A stretch of 64,000 nt of DNA, from positions 145,560,125-145,624,124 of the forward strand of contig CM043698.1 in NCBI GenBank assembly GCA_023935145.1, read 5' to 3'. The notes beneath the pieces are model-generated. The model was not told where the DNA came from. It did not search any database and saw nothing but the letters and a program-made list of their open reading frames with translations. The stretch's first letter is position 1. The number at the start of each line of letters is the position of its first letter. Below, piece by piece: positions 1 to 11,365 of the stretch. The position numbers and the translations under genes are program-made. Source of the stretch: Bretschneidera sinensis. Its lineage: Eukaryota; Streptophyta; Magnoliopsida; Brassicales; Akaniaceae.

Positions 1-438
1 TATTAATGCTCGTACTTCATCATCAAATTCAATTTCAACTGAACTCAATTGGGTTGTGACTGTATTGAGTTCATTGAGATGTTGAGCTACCGATGCGCCT
101 TCTGTCATCCGCAAATTGAATAACCGCCTCATCAATTGAACTTTGTTAGAGGCTGATGGCTTCTCATACATACTGGAGAAAGCCGCCATAAGACCCGCCG
201 TGGTATTTTCCTTTGCTATGTTGAAAGTAACATTGCGGGATAACGTTAATCGGATAACTCCGAGGGCTTGTCTGTCAAGAAGAGCCCAGTCTTCATCCTT
301 CACAGTTTCTGGTTTTTTTCCAGAGAGAGGTTTATACAAATTTCTTTGATACAAATAATCCTCTATTTGCATTTTCCAGAACCCGAAATCTGCACCATTA
401 AACTTCTCAAGTTTCATCTTCCCTTCGTCTGCGGCCAT
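1..438 (-). CDS. Copia gag polyprotein, N-terminal part
   Basis: The minus-strand translation starts with an MAADEGKMKLEKFNG-like N-terminus and continues with the gag signature of plant Copia elements: a W-K-M-Q-I segment near residue 25, then a stretch containing KVQLMRRLFNLRM and MTEGASVAQHLNELN. This is the capsid-like domain that packages element RNA. It appears open over most of its length but is incomplete because the window ends. The ATG is near 438, about 160 bp downstream of the primer site, as expected for the first element codon. Confidence 0.75.
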   Translation of the reverse strand, partial: MAADEGKMKLEKFNGADFGFWKMQIEDYLYQRNLYKPLSGKKPETVKDEDWALLDRQALGVIRLTLSRNVTFNIAKENTTAGLMAAFSSMYEKPSASNKVQLMRRLFNLRMTEGASVAQHLNELNTVTTQLSSVEIEFDDEVRALI

Positions 439-609
439 CGCTCCCACTAGAATTTGACTTTCTCTGGATCATTTCCGACTATTTCTGCGAACCTGTCGAT
501 GGACCGGTACCGCTGACAAAATTTCACTATTCACGAAATTCACTATTCACGTGAATAGTAACCTCGCAGAAAGTTGACAGAATTCACCACCAAACGCTCT
601 GATACCAGT

Positions 610-1045
610 TGTTGAGAAATTATGCAGATTTCCCTATAAAACCAGATTAGTGAGAATGCGAAATAACAACGGAAATAACATACAAAATTTGATAACGGAG
701 TTCGACCAATTGTGCCTACGTCTCCGGACCTTCTGCAGATCGTTTTTACTGAAGGGAGAAAAAATACAAAGTGTTTACAGCACTTATTTTGGCCCCTAAA
801 ATAATCTTGGTGTTTTACAAATGAGAGCCAAAATGGTTTATATAGGCTTCAAAATCAAATGGGTTTGTGGATTTTTAGGCAACCCTTATTTTGGCCCCTA
901 AAATAGGCAACCCCTAATTTGGCCCTTTAAGTTAGGCAACCCCTAATTTGGCCCCTAAGTTGGCCCCTAATTTTTTATCCCAAAAAAAGGTGGCCCTTAA
1001 GAAAGTTGGCTAGGCAGCCCACTTCCTTAACAAAACTATCCAACA
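610..1045 (-). repeat. 5' LTR of the Copia element at the window start
   Basis: 436-bp LTR bounded by TGTTG and CAACA, with the primer site immediately inside it. It contains several copies of a CCCCTAAnTTGGC-type motif (plus strand 880-985), a short degenerate tandem array. Confidence 0.75.
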
Positions 1046-1215
1046 ATGAAACCACATAATCATGCAGTACACAACCACATGAAAGTCAAGCAATCATCTT
1101 AAGCTTGAATCAAAGGATAAGCCACATATTATATTTGCAAAGGCATCATATTTTTTTTTTATAAGTAGCATCACCTTTATTTATAACTTCATTATTTCTG
1201 GAATATGATTACAGT

Positions 1216-3922
1216 TCAAAGTCGAGGTGATGGTTTTGCTGGTTCAGACACTTTGCGGTATTCATATACCCCAATACCTCGTTTTCTTCCAAGGCGACCA
1301 GCATCAACATACTGCACAAGAAGAGGACAGGGTGCATACTTACTGTCCCCTAGACCAGCATGGAGAACTTTCATAATCGATAAGCAAACATCCAATCCAA
1401 TAAAATCCGCAAGCTCCAAAGGACCCATTGGATGGTTTGTACCCAGCTTCATTCCTGTATCAATGTCTTCCTTTGTTGCCACACCAGTATAAAGTGCAAA
1501 AAATGCTTCATTTATCATGGGCATCAGGATCCGGTTCACGATGAACCCAGAGTAATCCCGAGAGCACACGACTGTCTTGACAAACCTGCAATTTCAACAG
1601 TCAATGGTTTAAAAGGTAGTAGTCGAAACAATAATAATAGATTGTTACAACTTACAAACCCAACCCTCACCACGATGGTGCATTTGATTAGTGCAACTAA
1701 AATCAAAAGAAACAAGGAGCATTTTGTTGAGAAAAAAGATCAAGCCTACAAATTTAATTGTTATGGAAGTGGATTATGGAGATAAAGTATATAAAACAAA
1801 GGAACAAATCAAGGGATTTAGAAGGGAAGATTATGGAGAAAACCCAAATAATTTTGATACATTATGATTTATTTCCATATTAGACTCAATTGTTTTATTT
1901 TTCAAATAAACCCTCTACTCTAACAAGCAATTATGTACGTAGCAATAGAATTCTTTATCTATCTAGAGACAAACAGAATAATTTTCTTATGGCAAATAAA
2001 AGAGACAACATATGCACAAGCATAGATTATATAACCATTTCTGTTCGGATGGATTAAGCTTTAGTTCAGTTCGAGAGAGAAAATGTTAAAAGGAACAAAA
2101 AGAAATTGTTTGTAGAAGGCCAAGGTATCTCAATCAGTTACCTCTCTGCCAAGCCTTTTGTCATATAAAACGTCTCATCTGATGTGTCTGCACCTCGAAC
2201 AATCTCGACCAATTTCATTATAGGAGGAGGGTTCATAAAATGCATGCCAATTACCTGCAGATGACACATGTTCCTTTGCCTAATCAGATTATTATTGTTT
2301 TATATTAAAAGTGGAATAGATAATTAATGACAACAACAAACCCAAAAAAGAATGCTGTGAATTGTGCAATTATAGTTATTAAAGTGCATGCCCAAATTCA
2401 AAAGATATTCTGAGCATAACCTGGCGCGGTCTGCTAGTTGCAGATGCTAGACGAGTGATGGAAATGGAACTTGTATTAGATGCCAAAATGGCAGAACTTT
2501 TAGCTGTCTTATCTAGATCAAGAAACAATTTTTTCTTTACATCTTCAGATTCAACAATAGCTTCAATGATAAAATCCGCAGAACACAGTTCTTCTAAATT
2601 TGAGGTACACCGTAAACGTCCCAAAGCATCAGTACCTACTGCCTGACAAAGAAGATATGGAAATTTTAAAGGTTAAACACCGTAAACTCCCATAAATATA
2701 CAATCATGTAAGCATTTTTATCTTCTTTTGTTTGATGACATTATTTATACTCTCACAACCTGGCAGAACACAGTGAAATCGCAAGTAAATAACAATAACA
2801 AGCTGTTATATTACTTCAGCTTTCACTGCTTGGTTTTTAGACTCGCTCACCTTCAACACCTCCCTATTCTACAAGGCTGGTAAGGCATTCATGGGTTCCC
2901 AAGATTCGGACACAGGACACTCTACTCTAATACCATGTTAAGGAACCACTATCCCAAAAAGCTTAAGCTATGTTAAAGTGATTGTTGGGTTACCAATTAT
3001 CCCAAAAACTTATGTTGATGGGAAAAGCCAAAATGCTACCTATTGTTTTATACTTTAACACGTCCCTCACGTGTGAAGCCAAGTGTGTGTAAGATGATGG
3101 TGCAAGCCGAGAAGGGTTAAAGTGCTTTGCACAAAGGTCCAATGGGTGAAGAATTAATGAGGGAACAAAGTAAAGAGATAATTGAATTACCAATTATCCC
3201 AAAAAGCTTAACCTAACTATTCTTTTATACTCATGGCCGCAACATTATATTCAAACTCTTAAAAAGTAGTGGCAATTTTCAAACTCAATACATCAAACCA
3301 TATCCAACTCAGCAGCTAATTTTACTTTCAACATGACAGTAAAAAATATACTACTAGTTTTTAGCAGCTTCCTCACCGTATTATAGCAAACTTGTAAGCC
3401 TCTGCTTTAGTATCTTAATCATCATGTTGTTTGATGCCAGCGTTGCATCAAGTTAATTTTAATTGGATGCAAAAGTAAACATTTTTAGGAATTTGGGTTC
3501 AATACACACACATATAAACTTATACATAAACAATTATATAATTACAATTATATAATGATGGACCTTATTAGAATTCTCACAAAACAAAAAGATCAGGGGA
3601 AAAAAGAATTAAAGGCAGGATAAACATAGACTGAAAACTGTGTGGTTGTTAGGTGAGGTGGACCTCAACTTGAACAACAAAATCAGTTACCCAGCAATTA
3701 TTTTCTCGCGAACCAAACAGAAGTGTCTTATCTTGCCTGGGAGAGTTGTCCTCTGGACACCAAGCGTTGGATGAAGGAGGAGATGGCTGTGTTGGCTCTG
3801 GAGAGTGCATCGGGATCCGTGTCCAGGAGGCAGACGTTGATGCCGTGCGTGGCGGCGAGTTGCGCGATGCCCGAACCCATTTGCCCGCTGCCCACCACCC
3901 CTATGCTCTTAATCTCTGCCAT
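1216..3922 (-). CDS. 3-hydroxyacyl-CoA dehydrogenase (peroxisomal type), four exons
   Basis: Predicted NAD-dependent oxidation of 3-hydroxyacyl-CoA to 3-ketoacyl-CoA, a beta-oxidation step. Minus-strand exons are 3737-3922, 2421-2642, 2142-2254 and 1216-1585. They join in frame to 891 bp, 296 residues, the usual length of the plant single-domain family. The N-terminal NAD site is GSGQMG (G11, G13, G16). The His-Glu pair sits in [13 protein letters not shown] (H141, E153), spaced as in the animal enzyme (158/170). The C-terminal domain has [15 protein letters not shown] and [11 protein letters not shown]. The protein ends in PRL, a minor type 1 peroxisomal signal, so a peroxisomal site is inferred. 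Intron 1 has a GC donor (CAG|GCAAGA); introns 2 and 3 are GT-AG. The start at 3922 is preferred because the upstream in-frame MHRERERER part comes from a CT repeat. No stop or frameshift was seen. Confidence 0.95.
2927..3215 (-). repeat. TRIM-like or solo-LTR fragment in intron 1 of the dehydrogenase gene
   Basis: The minus strand shows an LTR-like end (...CCTTAACA) next to a degenerate tRNA-Met primer site (TGGTATTAG, 2927-2935). The plus-strand sequence to about 3215 holds a repeated ACCAATTATCCCAAAAA motif (2990 and 3190). No coding sequence is present. The outer limit is uncertain. Confidence 0.4.
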
Positions 3923-3940
3923 TCCTGCGCTCAATCTCTG

Positions 3941-3961
3941 TCTCTCTCTCTCTCTCTCTCT
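3941..3961. repeat. (CT)n microsatellite in the dehydrogenase 5' UTR
   Basis: About ten CT units end some 20 bp upstream of the start codon and read (GA)n on the coding strand. Such GA tracts are common in plant 5' UTRs. Confidence 0.9.
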
Positions 3962-4704
3962 GTGCAACTGAATAATTAAGTAAGCTGAGGGGTGTGCGTC
4001 ACCTGTAGCTAAGGCGCGTGGGTAAAGATTGCATTTGGAACAAGAAGCTGGGCTTTAAAAGAACTAGATTCGGGTCCACGCTATCCGTGGGTTTCTACTT
4101 TCTACTTAAATTGCTAGAACTTAGAAGTTCTCTCACCACGTAAAATTAAAAATAAAAATGAAGTATTTTCTATTGAAAATAATGTAAAGATTGAAAAGAT
4201 TTAAACCATATAACAGGCGGTTTCATTTAGGTTTTGTTGATTTGGTATAGTAATAATAATTAGATTTAATAAGATGATTTTGATGAATGAAAATTGTTTT
4301 TATGTATCTCGCACAAAATGAAGAAAATTAAGATTGGACTTTAATATATGTTCAAAACATGTACAAAAATTTCACAATCTATTGGGTTTTATTCGAATTA
4401 AGTTTTACACGAGAAAAAAAATTATATTTCATCTATTTCATATTTTTAATCCATCTTTTAATTAAAAATAAATGTCTTATATCATTTATTAAATTTCCTT
4501 AAATGGGATATAAAAACCAATAACTTTACAAATATATCTTTAATCTTTTTTATATCATACATAACTGATGTAAGATTCCCATATACTTAACTTAATTTTA
4601 ATTTTAAAATATGTTTTGAACAAAACAACATTTATATTAAAAATTATGCAAAAAGAAATTGAACTAAAATATAGGATGAAGGGAGCACTATTTAATTTCA
4701 CAAT

Positions 4705-4742
<38 letters not shown>

Positions 4743-4805
4743 TATTTTTGGTATGATGTAATCAATGTAATAATAGTGTAGTAGTTGAGTAGCAGTCATA
4801 TTTAA
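3962..4805. other. AT-rich intergenic stretch with (TA)n microsatellite
   Basis: No gene found. It holds the upstream region of the dehydrogenase gene (3962-4100), then AT-rich DNA and a (TA)n run at about 4707-4737. It runs into the PSKR1-like relic, whose real 5' end is not recognisable. Confidence 0.7.
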
Positions 4806-5734
4806 TTGGGCATTTGGCCCAAAGAATTTCAAGGAAACATAACAAATGGGTCCATGATCTCATCATGGTCCAATGAATCTCTAAAGGCTATCAATGGGAT
4901 GATGGCTTATTGGTTTTGTCCAAAAAGGGATCATTTCAAGCTTATTGGGCCGTCTTCCAAATTCCTTGTATTCAATGTCAGCTTTGAAGCAACTGTCAAT
5001 CTCAGGGAATGTTTCTCTGGCCAGTTAAGCAAGAAGTTCAGTAAGCTCTCTGGCCTTAAATCCTTGCTTATTTTCGGAAACCAGTTTTCGGCTAATGTAT
5101 TTGGTAACCTTACACAATTAGAGCAGTTAGTTGCACACACAAATTTGCTTTCTGGGTCATTGCCTTCAACCCTGGCACTCTGCTCAAAGCGCTGCATACT
5201 TCATCTTCGAAACAATTCTTTAACTGGTCCTATTGATCTTAATTTCACCGGATTTCCCAATCTATATGTACGCTTGATTTTTCCGCTAACGGTTTTAAAG
5301 GGTTCCTTCCAAAATCCGTATCTGATTGCCGCGAATTGAAAATTTTGAGCCTGGCCTAGAATGAATTAACTGGTCCAATCCCTGAGAGTTTTGCAAATCT
5401 CACATCCCTTCCTTATAAAACAATAGTTTTGTGGACTCGTCAGGGGCACTATCTGTGCTGCATCAGTGCAAACTCTTATCCTCAAAGAATTTCCTTGGTG
5501 AGGAGATTCCAAATAATGGGAGTGGGTTTGAGGGCCTAATGATCTTGGCATTCGGAAATTGTGGTCTTGGAGGCCAAATCCCAGTTTGGTTGTCGAGATG
5601 CAGGAAGTTACAGGTTCTTGATTTATCATGGAATCACTTGGATGGGACTACACCCCCTTGGATTGGTCAGATGGAGAACTTGTTTTACTTGGACTTCTCA
5701 AACAACTCTCTCAGCGGAGAAGTCCTAAGTTTGA
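4806..5734 (+). pseudogene. PSKR1-like receptor kinase relic, fragment 1 (leucine-rich repeats)
   Basis: Translations match the ectodomain of phytosulfokine receptor 1-type leucine-rich-repeat kinases (plasma membrane; peptide hormone perception). Recognisable pieces are FGNLTQLEQLVAHTNLLSG, LRNNSLTGPIDLNFTGFPNL, and then, in another frame from 5431, LDLSWNHLDGTTPPWIGQM and YLDFSNNSLSGE. Between 5340 and 5430 the frame is lost and some repeats are missing. No signal peptide or N-terminal cap can be read, so the 5' end is gone or decayed. The fragment stops exactly at the Gypsy element at 5735 and continues at 17823 with the next residues of the family. The parent gene is intronless in this part. 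Confidence 0.92.
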
Positions 5735-6229
5735 CGTAGCACATATAATTAGTATTTTATTTTATTTATTAAGATTAGGTTTTCTTTCTCAACAAGTATT
5801 ATGTTTAGTTTTCTACTAAAACTTTATGTTTATTTTTTTTCTAGGAATGTTTAGTTTTTTACCAGAACTCAACGTTTACTTTTCTACTAGGATTCTACGT
5901 TTACTTTTCTACTAGGATTCTACGTTTACTTTTCTACTAGGACTAGATTTACTTTTTTTTACAAGGAATAGGATTTTCTTATCACTATAAATAGGTGATT
6001 CTATTATTGTATCAGGGACAACTTTTCATCAATAGAATTATTAAGAGAATTTCTCTCAAACTCTGCGGAGTGTTATCTTTACTACTTACAGGTTGGTGTT
6101 CTATCTTTTGGGTAAGAAACGCAATTTTCTTCTCCATTCTAGGGTGCACCCAGAAAAAAAGGGTTGAAGATGTTGTTCTTTTTTCCTCCTTAGTGCGCTA
6201 AGGTTAAAGTCAAGTCTTCTGCTACGTCA
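5735..6229 (+). repeat. 5' LTR of the Gypsy element
   Basis: 495 bp. It contains about four tandem copies of a roughly 25-bp unit (GTTTACTTTTCTACTAGGA, 5830-5945), followed closely by a TATA box (CTATAAATAGG, about 5985). The layout suggests a promoter with repeated upstream elements. Confidence 0.85.
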
Positions 6230-6259
6230 GTTGGTATTAGAGCAGACTTTATCCTGATC

Positions 6260-7480
6260 ATGGTCGACCAACATAACGGTGATAACCCGCGTAACGACGA
6301 CATTCGTGACATGGAGGCTCCTTCGAGAGTCGAGTTCCAGAATCTTCAGCAATCTGTTCAACGGTTGAAAGAGACTTTGGAGCAGATGCAGCTTGGGTTC
6401 AATCAACATCACCGGGACTGTGACGCCCGGGATAACGATGGAATTTGGCTAAGGCCAGTCCACCATTTTCAGCCTATGCCCCGAGGCAATCCAATCCATG
6501 ATGACAACAGTGATGATGAAGATTACGTTAATGGAGTATTTGGCACGGACTAGAGCGTAGATCCGAGAGGGAGAGGACGAAGAGGCGCCAGAAGTGGCGC
6601 ATAGTATGGAGGTCATGGGCGCAGAGGCGTTGGTTATATGGGTAACGCCTATGGTGGTGGCTATGGGGATGCTTATGAATAGCACACTAGGAGTCAGGAT
6701 TATGGTAGGGATGATCCCAAAGAATACCGGATGATGATAAACTTGCCTTCGTTCAATGGACATCTTCACATTGAAGATTTCTTAAATTGTGTAACAGAGG
6801 TAAAGAGGTTCTTCGAATACATGAGTATTCCTAAGGAACGAAAAGTCAAGTTGGTGGCGTATAAGTTCAAGGTAAGAGCATCCGTTTGGTGGGAACAAGT
6901 TTATCGATCCCGGCAGGGGAAGGGACCCTTGACTTCATGGCTGAAGATAAAGCGGCTTCTCAAAGCTCGGTTTCTACCACTCGACTTTGAGCAACGATTG
7001 TTCCAGCAGCATCAAGAGTGTTACCAAGGGATCCGTATAGTCCAGGTATATGTTGATGAGTTTTATAGACTGTCGGTCGGGAATGATCTTATGGAGACCG
7101 AAGCCAAAAAGTGGTTAGGTTTATTGGTGGGTTGCGTATAACAATTCAAGACAAAGTGTCTATGCAACATATCTTCACTCTTACTGAAGCTGTTAGCCTA
7201 GCCACCCGAGTAGAGAAAGAGTTGGAGCGTCCAAGAGCTTCATCCTGGGAGCGAAACCCGAGTGATTCGATGCAATCTGCACAGTATCAGGGAAAGCGAC
7301 CAATGGTCATTCTCAAGACACCACTCAGTCCATAGTCTGGGAAGGAAGGTAGCCGGTGGCAGAACACGTGGGCCGAGACAATCAGGGACCATACCCCTTT
7401 CTAACAACCCTTATGCATGACCCAGGCCAGACAAGTGTTTCAAGTGTAACCAATCGGGGCATAGATCCAGTCAATGTCCG
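6260..7480 (+). pseudogene. Gypsy gag, decayed
   Basis: ATG at 6260 (MVDQHNGDNP) opens a gag reading frame. It has a stop at 6551 and resumes in the same frame at 6731 with the plant Gypsy capsid signature (LPSFNGHLHIEDFLNCV, then VWWEQV and KARFLP). Further frame breaks occur near 7110. A CCHC zinc knuckle (CFKCNQSGHRSSQC) is encoded around 7435-7480. Not translatable as one protein. Confidence 0.8.
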
Positions 7481-7630
7481 AGAAGAAAGATGGTGAATTA
7501 CATTAACCCCGAGACTGGTAAGGTGGCAGAGTATGAGGAGTTTGAAGAGGAAGATACTCTCGGGGAAAATACATCTGAGTACTAGGAAACAGCAGCCAAC
7601 ACCGATGAAGGAGCTCTCCTTTCCTGGTCC

Positions 7631-7993
7631 TTGGTTATCCAACGAGTACTCTTATCCCTAAGACATGAAGACCAATCACAGAGGCACAATATCTTTCGCA
7701 CAAGATGCACCGTCAACCAGCGAGTATGTGATGTGATCATTGATGGGGGCAGTGGAGAGAATATAGTGCCCCGAATGATGGTGAAGAATTTAGGCCTAAA
7801 AATCGAGAAGCACCCAGCACCTTATAAGATTGGATGGATCAAGCAGGATATCGAGACACCAGTTACCGAGCAGTGTCGGTTCACTTTCTCAATCGGTAAA
7901 CACTATTCAGACTCCATTCTTTGTGATATTGTTGAGATAGATGCTTGTCACATAATTTTAGGGAGACTATGGCAATTCCATTTGGACGCCTAA
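7631..7993 (+). pseudogene. Gypsy retropepsin remnant
   Basis: 120 residues with a retroviral-type aspartic protease fold signature: VCDVIIDGGSGENIV at the active site (the usual D-S/T-G is shifted to D-G-G-S-G) and a later DACHIILGRLWQF, the ILGRPW-like motif of plant Gypsy proteases. The frame closes at 7993, soon after that motif. Confidence 0.75.
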
Positions 7994-8094
7994 CACAAAG
8001 GCCGTGACAATGTCTACATGGCAGGAAGACAATATTTAGACCACTGAAAGAAGACTCGGTCGGGGCACTTACTCAAACCGAAAGGAAGCAAGTT

Positions 8095-8373
8095 TTGTTG
8101 AACGAGAGGGTTAAGTTCTTAGAGGAGGTCAAGGAAGCCCGAGAGATCATTGCATTAGTAGCTGAGGGAGCCACTGTGCCTATGTCACAAACCATTCCTA
8201 AGCCAGTGCAAGAGATGCTAGAAGAGTTTCAGGACATCATCCCCGAGGAGATGCTCGACGGACGGGTGAAGATAACTCATGAAGAGGTTTGTCAACATCT
8301 CGAGGATATTTATGCTAAATATAAGGAGAAGGCACATAAGGGTCGAAGATTAAAGGTTTTTCGAGAGGGAGAT
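8095..8373 (+). pseudogene. Gypsy pol remnant: pre-RT segment fused to integrase C-terminus
   Basis: Starts with the segment that normally precedes reverse transcriptase (EEFQDIIPEEML) and passes directly into integrase C-terminal sequence (KYKEKAHKGRRLKVFREGD). Reverse transcriptase, RNase H and the integrase core are missing. The reading frame is interrupted at 8374 by the nested element and continues at 17095. Confidence 0.75.
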
Positions 8374-9641
8374 TGATAAGTGCTTAAATATTCATATTTA
8401 AGACCCTTAATTTACAGTTGTTAAGCTCTTTGTTTATGTATTTTAGTATATTCTACTTCATTTTTGTGTTTTCTATGTTTTTTATAGGTTATTGAAGAAA
8501 ATGTAGCATTTTGGAGCTCTAAGGAAGAAATCTGATGACCTGGAAACAGCCAAGTGCGATCGAGCACAAGGTGTCTACGATCGAGTGCACAAGCACTCGT
8601 GCGCACACATTGAAGGCTCGAGAGCAACCCTGCACTCTAGTGCAAAGGCATGGGATCGAGTGCACACATGCAGTAAAGCGGCAAAGCTAGTTTAAGAAAG
8701 ATTGGTTCGGTGTTTTGGAAATTAGGGTTTCGGGGTGTCTTTAGAACCTTATAAATAGGCCTGTAAAACACAGAAACTGGACTTTTGAATATTCTTTTGG
8801 AATTATAAGCTTCGAAAAGGAATTGACGACTCTTCTATTGGGTTTATTCTTTCCCCTTTATTTTTAATTTATGAAGATGTTTAGCATCACAGCCATGTGT
8901 AACTAACTTCTTAGTAAGGGCTTGGTTGAAGCCCAAATTATGTTTACTTCATAATTCAATATTGGTGCCTTTGTAATATTTATGTTGTGATACTTTAATT
9001 AATTAATGCCTGTTTTTATTTAAATTCCTCATATGTGTTTGTCTGATCAACGTATGCATGTGGTATGGATTAGTTAGTTGAATCAATTTGGATGACCGAG
9101 TCCTGGGTTCAACAATAGTAACAAAAGAAATTCACGCCGAGTTTTTGGGTTAATCAACATGGGAAACCGGGAGTGGACCAAGCCCTAGGTCTCATGTGGT
9201 TGTTGATTTCCACAGATCCTATGCTCTCTTACGGAACAACTCAGTATACAACATGCTGAATCCCTTAAGAAAGAGAAGAGTTAGAGTATACACCATACCT
9301 AACTCATTGCTTAGGGAAATCAATAGCTTAAGGAGTGGACCAAACCCTTAGGTTGACAAACATTAGGTATTCATGACATATTTAAAGCATTAACATATTG
9401 TTTTATTGTGGTAACATGATTGGTGATGGATATCGAGTCCCTATGCTTTTATTATTATCGATCTAAACTCAATATTTATTTCTATCATTTAACATTATGA
9501 AACTGATTCTAAAACGAAATTCACCAATCCCTGTGGAGATGATCTCGCATTTGCCCACTATGCTACTGTTGACTTTGTGCACTTGCAAGTAAAACAAGTT
9601 CGATTATTTACTTAATAATTTAGGCAGATTATCGCACAACA
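8374..9641 (+). repeat. 5' LTR of the Athila/Tat-like element
   Basis: 1268 bp. A cluster of degenerate palindromic motifs related to TGCGATCGAGYGCA lies at 8555-8675, then a TATA box (TTATAAATAGG, 8749-8759). The LTR ends immediately before the tRNA-Asp primer site. Confidence 0.9.
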
Positions 9642-9643
9642 AG

Positions 9644-9664
9644 TTTTTGGCGCCGTTGCCGGGG
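9644..9664 (+). other. tRNA-Asp primer binding site
   Basis: TTTTTGGCGCCGTTGCCGGG directly after the LTR; TGGCGCCGTTGCCGGGGA is complementary to the 3' end of plant tRNA-Asp. Confidence 0.85.
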
Positions 9665-10044
9665 ATTGCACTAAATATCTTTTTAGAATTATTTTCGTTT
9701 AGTTTAGTCATTTTTATTTTATTTTATAAAAAATCTAAAAATTCTTAGTTTTTTTTTATTTTGTTTCATAAAAAATCTAATCTATTTTCTATTTCAGGCA
9801 TTGCAGCAGAAGTACACTGCGATCGAGCGCACTGCCTTGTGCGATTGAGCGCACTTGAGGCAGAGGCTACCCGAGCAGCAGCACTAAAACTGCTACACTG
9901 AAGCAGTTTTTCTGATTCATGCAAGGGCTTTGATCCAGGAATCCCACTTTCTTTCCCCTCGATACAGAGCTTGAGTGGACCATTAGACAAAGGCTAAGAG
10001 ACAGTGTTAAGGAGGTAGAAGAAGAATTCGAAGAAGAAACATCA

Positions 10045-11151
10045 ATGGTGAAACAGCTAGAAAATCAACAACTACCTAAGCGAAGACCTATGAAGCAATC
10101 CTTCATCCCACAGAACCTCGACCAGCCATCATGCATTGCTTATCAACCAGAGGCAGAAGGAAATTATTACATATCTCCATAGATACGCAGTGCATTAACT
10201 CACTTTAGGGGTACACCAACTGAAGATCCACATTTGCACCTTCGGGAATTCTTTGATCTCTATAAGTTCCAGCATATTCGAGGCCTAGACCAAGAGGGAA
10301 TCAGGTTAATTTTTTTTCCCTTTTTCATTAAAGAATAATGCTAAACTGTGGTACAATTTATTGCCTGCAGTTTCTATCCACACTTGAGAAAAGTTGGCCA
10401 GCAAATTCCTAAGAAAGTTTTTCCCAGCTCAAAAGACAAGACAAATGAGGAAGGAGATTCAGTCTTTCCAACAGAAGGATGAACACCTATTCTTTGAGGC
10501 ATAGGGACATTTCAATGAGCTGCTACTCAAATGCCCACATCACAATCTACCTCAGGATGAACTGGTATAAGCTTTCTATGAAGGTTTAAGTGATACTAAT
10601 AAAAGTATTATGGATTCAAGTTGTGGAGGTGTGCTGATGGAGAAGAGCAGCGAAGAAGCCATGGAGCTATTCGAGACATTAAGTGAGCACACCCAGCAAT
10701 TCTCCTATAGAGTTAGACAATGATCTAAGAGCAAAGGTATGAATAAGGAGACTCTAAATGGTGGATCCTCTACCCAAATAGCTATTGTAGAGAGGAAGCT
10801 AGATCTACTTGTTAAGGCCATGACTGCTCAGAACGCCTCACCTAGTCCACAAACCTCACCACTCCAGGTATATGCGATATGTTCTCATTTTGATTATAAT
10901 ACTAAGACATGCCCTTTATATTCATCTGCAGATCCTGACCAAGTGAATAATGTGGGACCAAACAACTATCCGCTAAAGAATAATCCATATGCAAACACTT
11001 ACAATCCTGCATGGCAAAATTACCCCAACTTCTCTTGGAGCAACAATCAGAACAGTCAAGGGCAGCAAAGGAACTCCCAACCAGTAGTCCACTCAGTTCC
11101 CAAATCAAAGAAAAGCGACCTAGAGAGTCTTGTGAGGCAATTAGAAAATTA
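10045..11151 (+). pseudogene. Athila/Tat-like gag, decayed
   Basis: From the ATG at 10045 the translation shows the group's gag landmarks: YISP followed by ALTHFRGTPTEDPHLHLREF and an LYKFQ segment, interrupted by stops (for example at 10181). A later open part (10739-11151) has the conserved ICSHFDYNTKTCP segment. It ends in a Gln/Asn-rich tail (WQNYPNFSWSNNQNSQGQQ). Not translatable as one unit. Confidence 0.7.
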
Positions 11152-11365
11152 GCAATAACAGTTGATGACTTCACACGAGTAGTTCATGGCAGATGAAAGT
11201 CAATTTCGGACTGAGTTAAGACAAACCACTGCAAAACATGAACAAGCCATTCAAAGACTAGAGGTTCAAATGGGGCAACTGGCTAAGGAACTGAGTGAAA
11301 GAAAGCAAGGTGAGCTTTCAGCCCAACTAATACCTAATCCAAGAGGACATCAGTAACTGAATGTC

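Larger units (their letters stand above)
1..1045 (-). mobile_element. Copia LTR retrotransposon, 5' part, cut by window edge
   Basis: On the minus strand this reads LTR (610-1045), tRNA-Met primer site, then gag running off the window at base 1. The LTR has TG...CA ends (TGTTGGATAG... to ...TTTCTCAACA). The sequence CTGATACCA directly below it is the complement of the plant Copia primer site TGGTATCAG. The rest of pol and the 3' LTR must lie to the left of the window. No second LTR is visible, so age cannot be judged. Confidence 0.85.
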
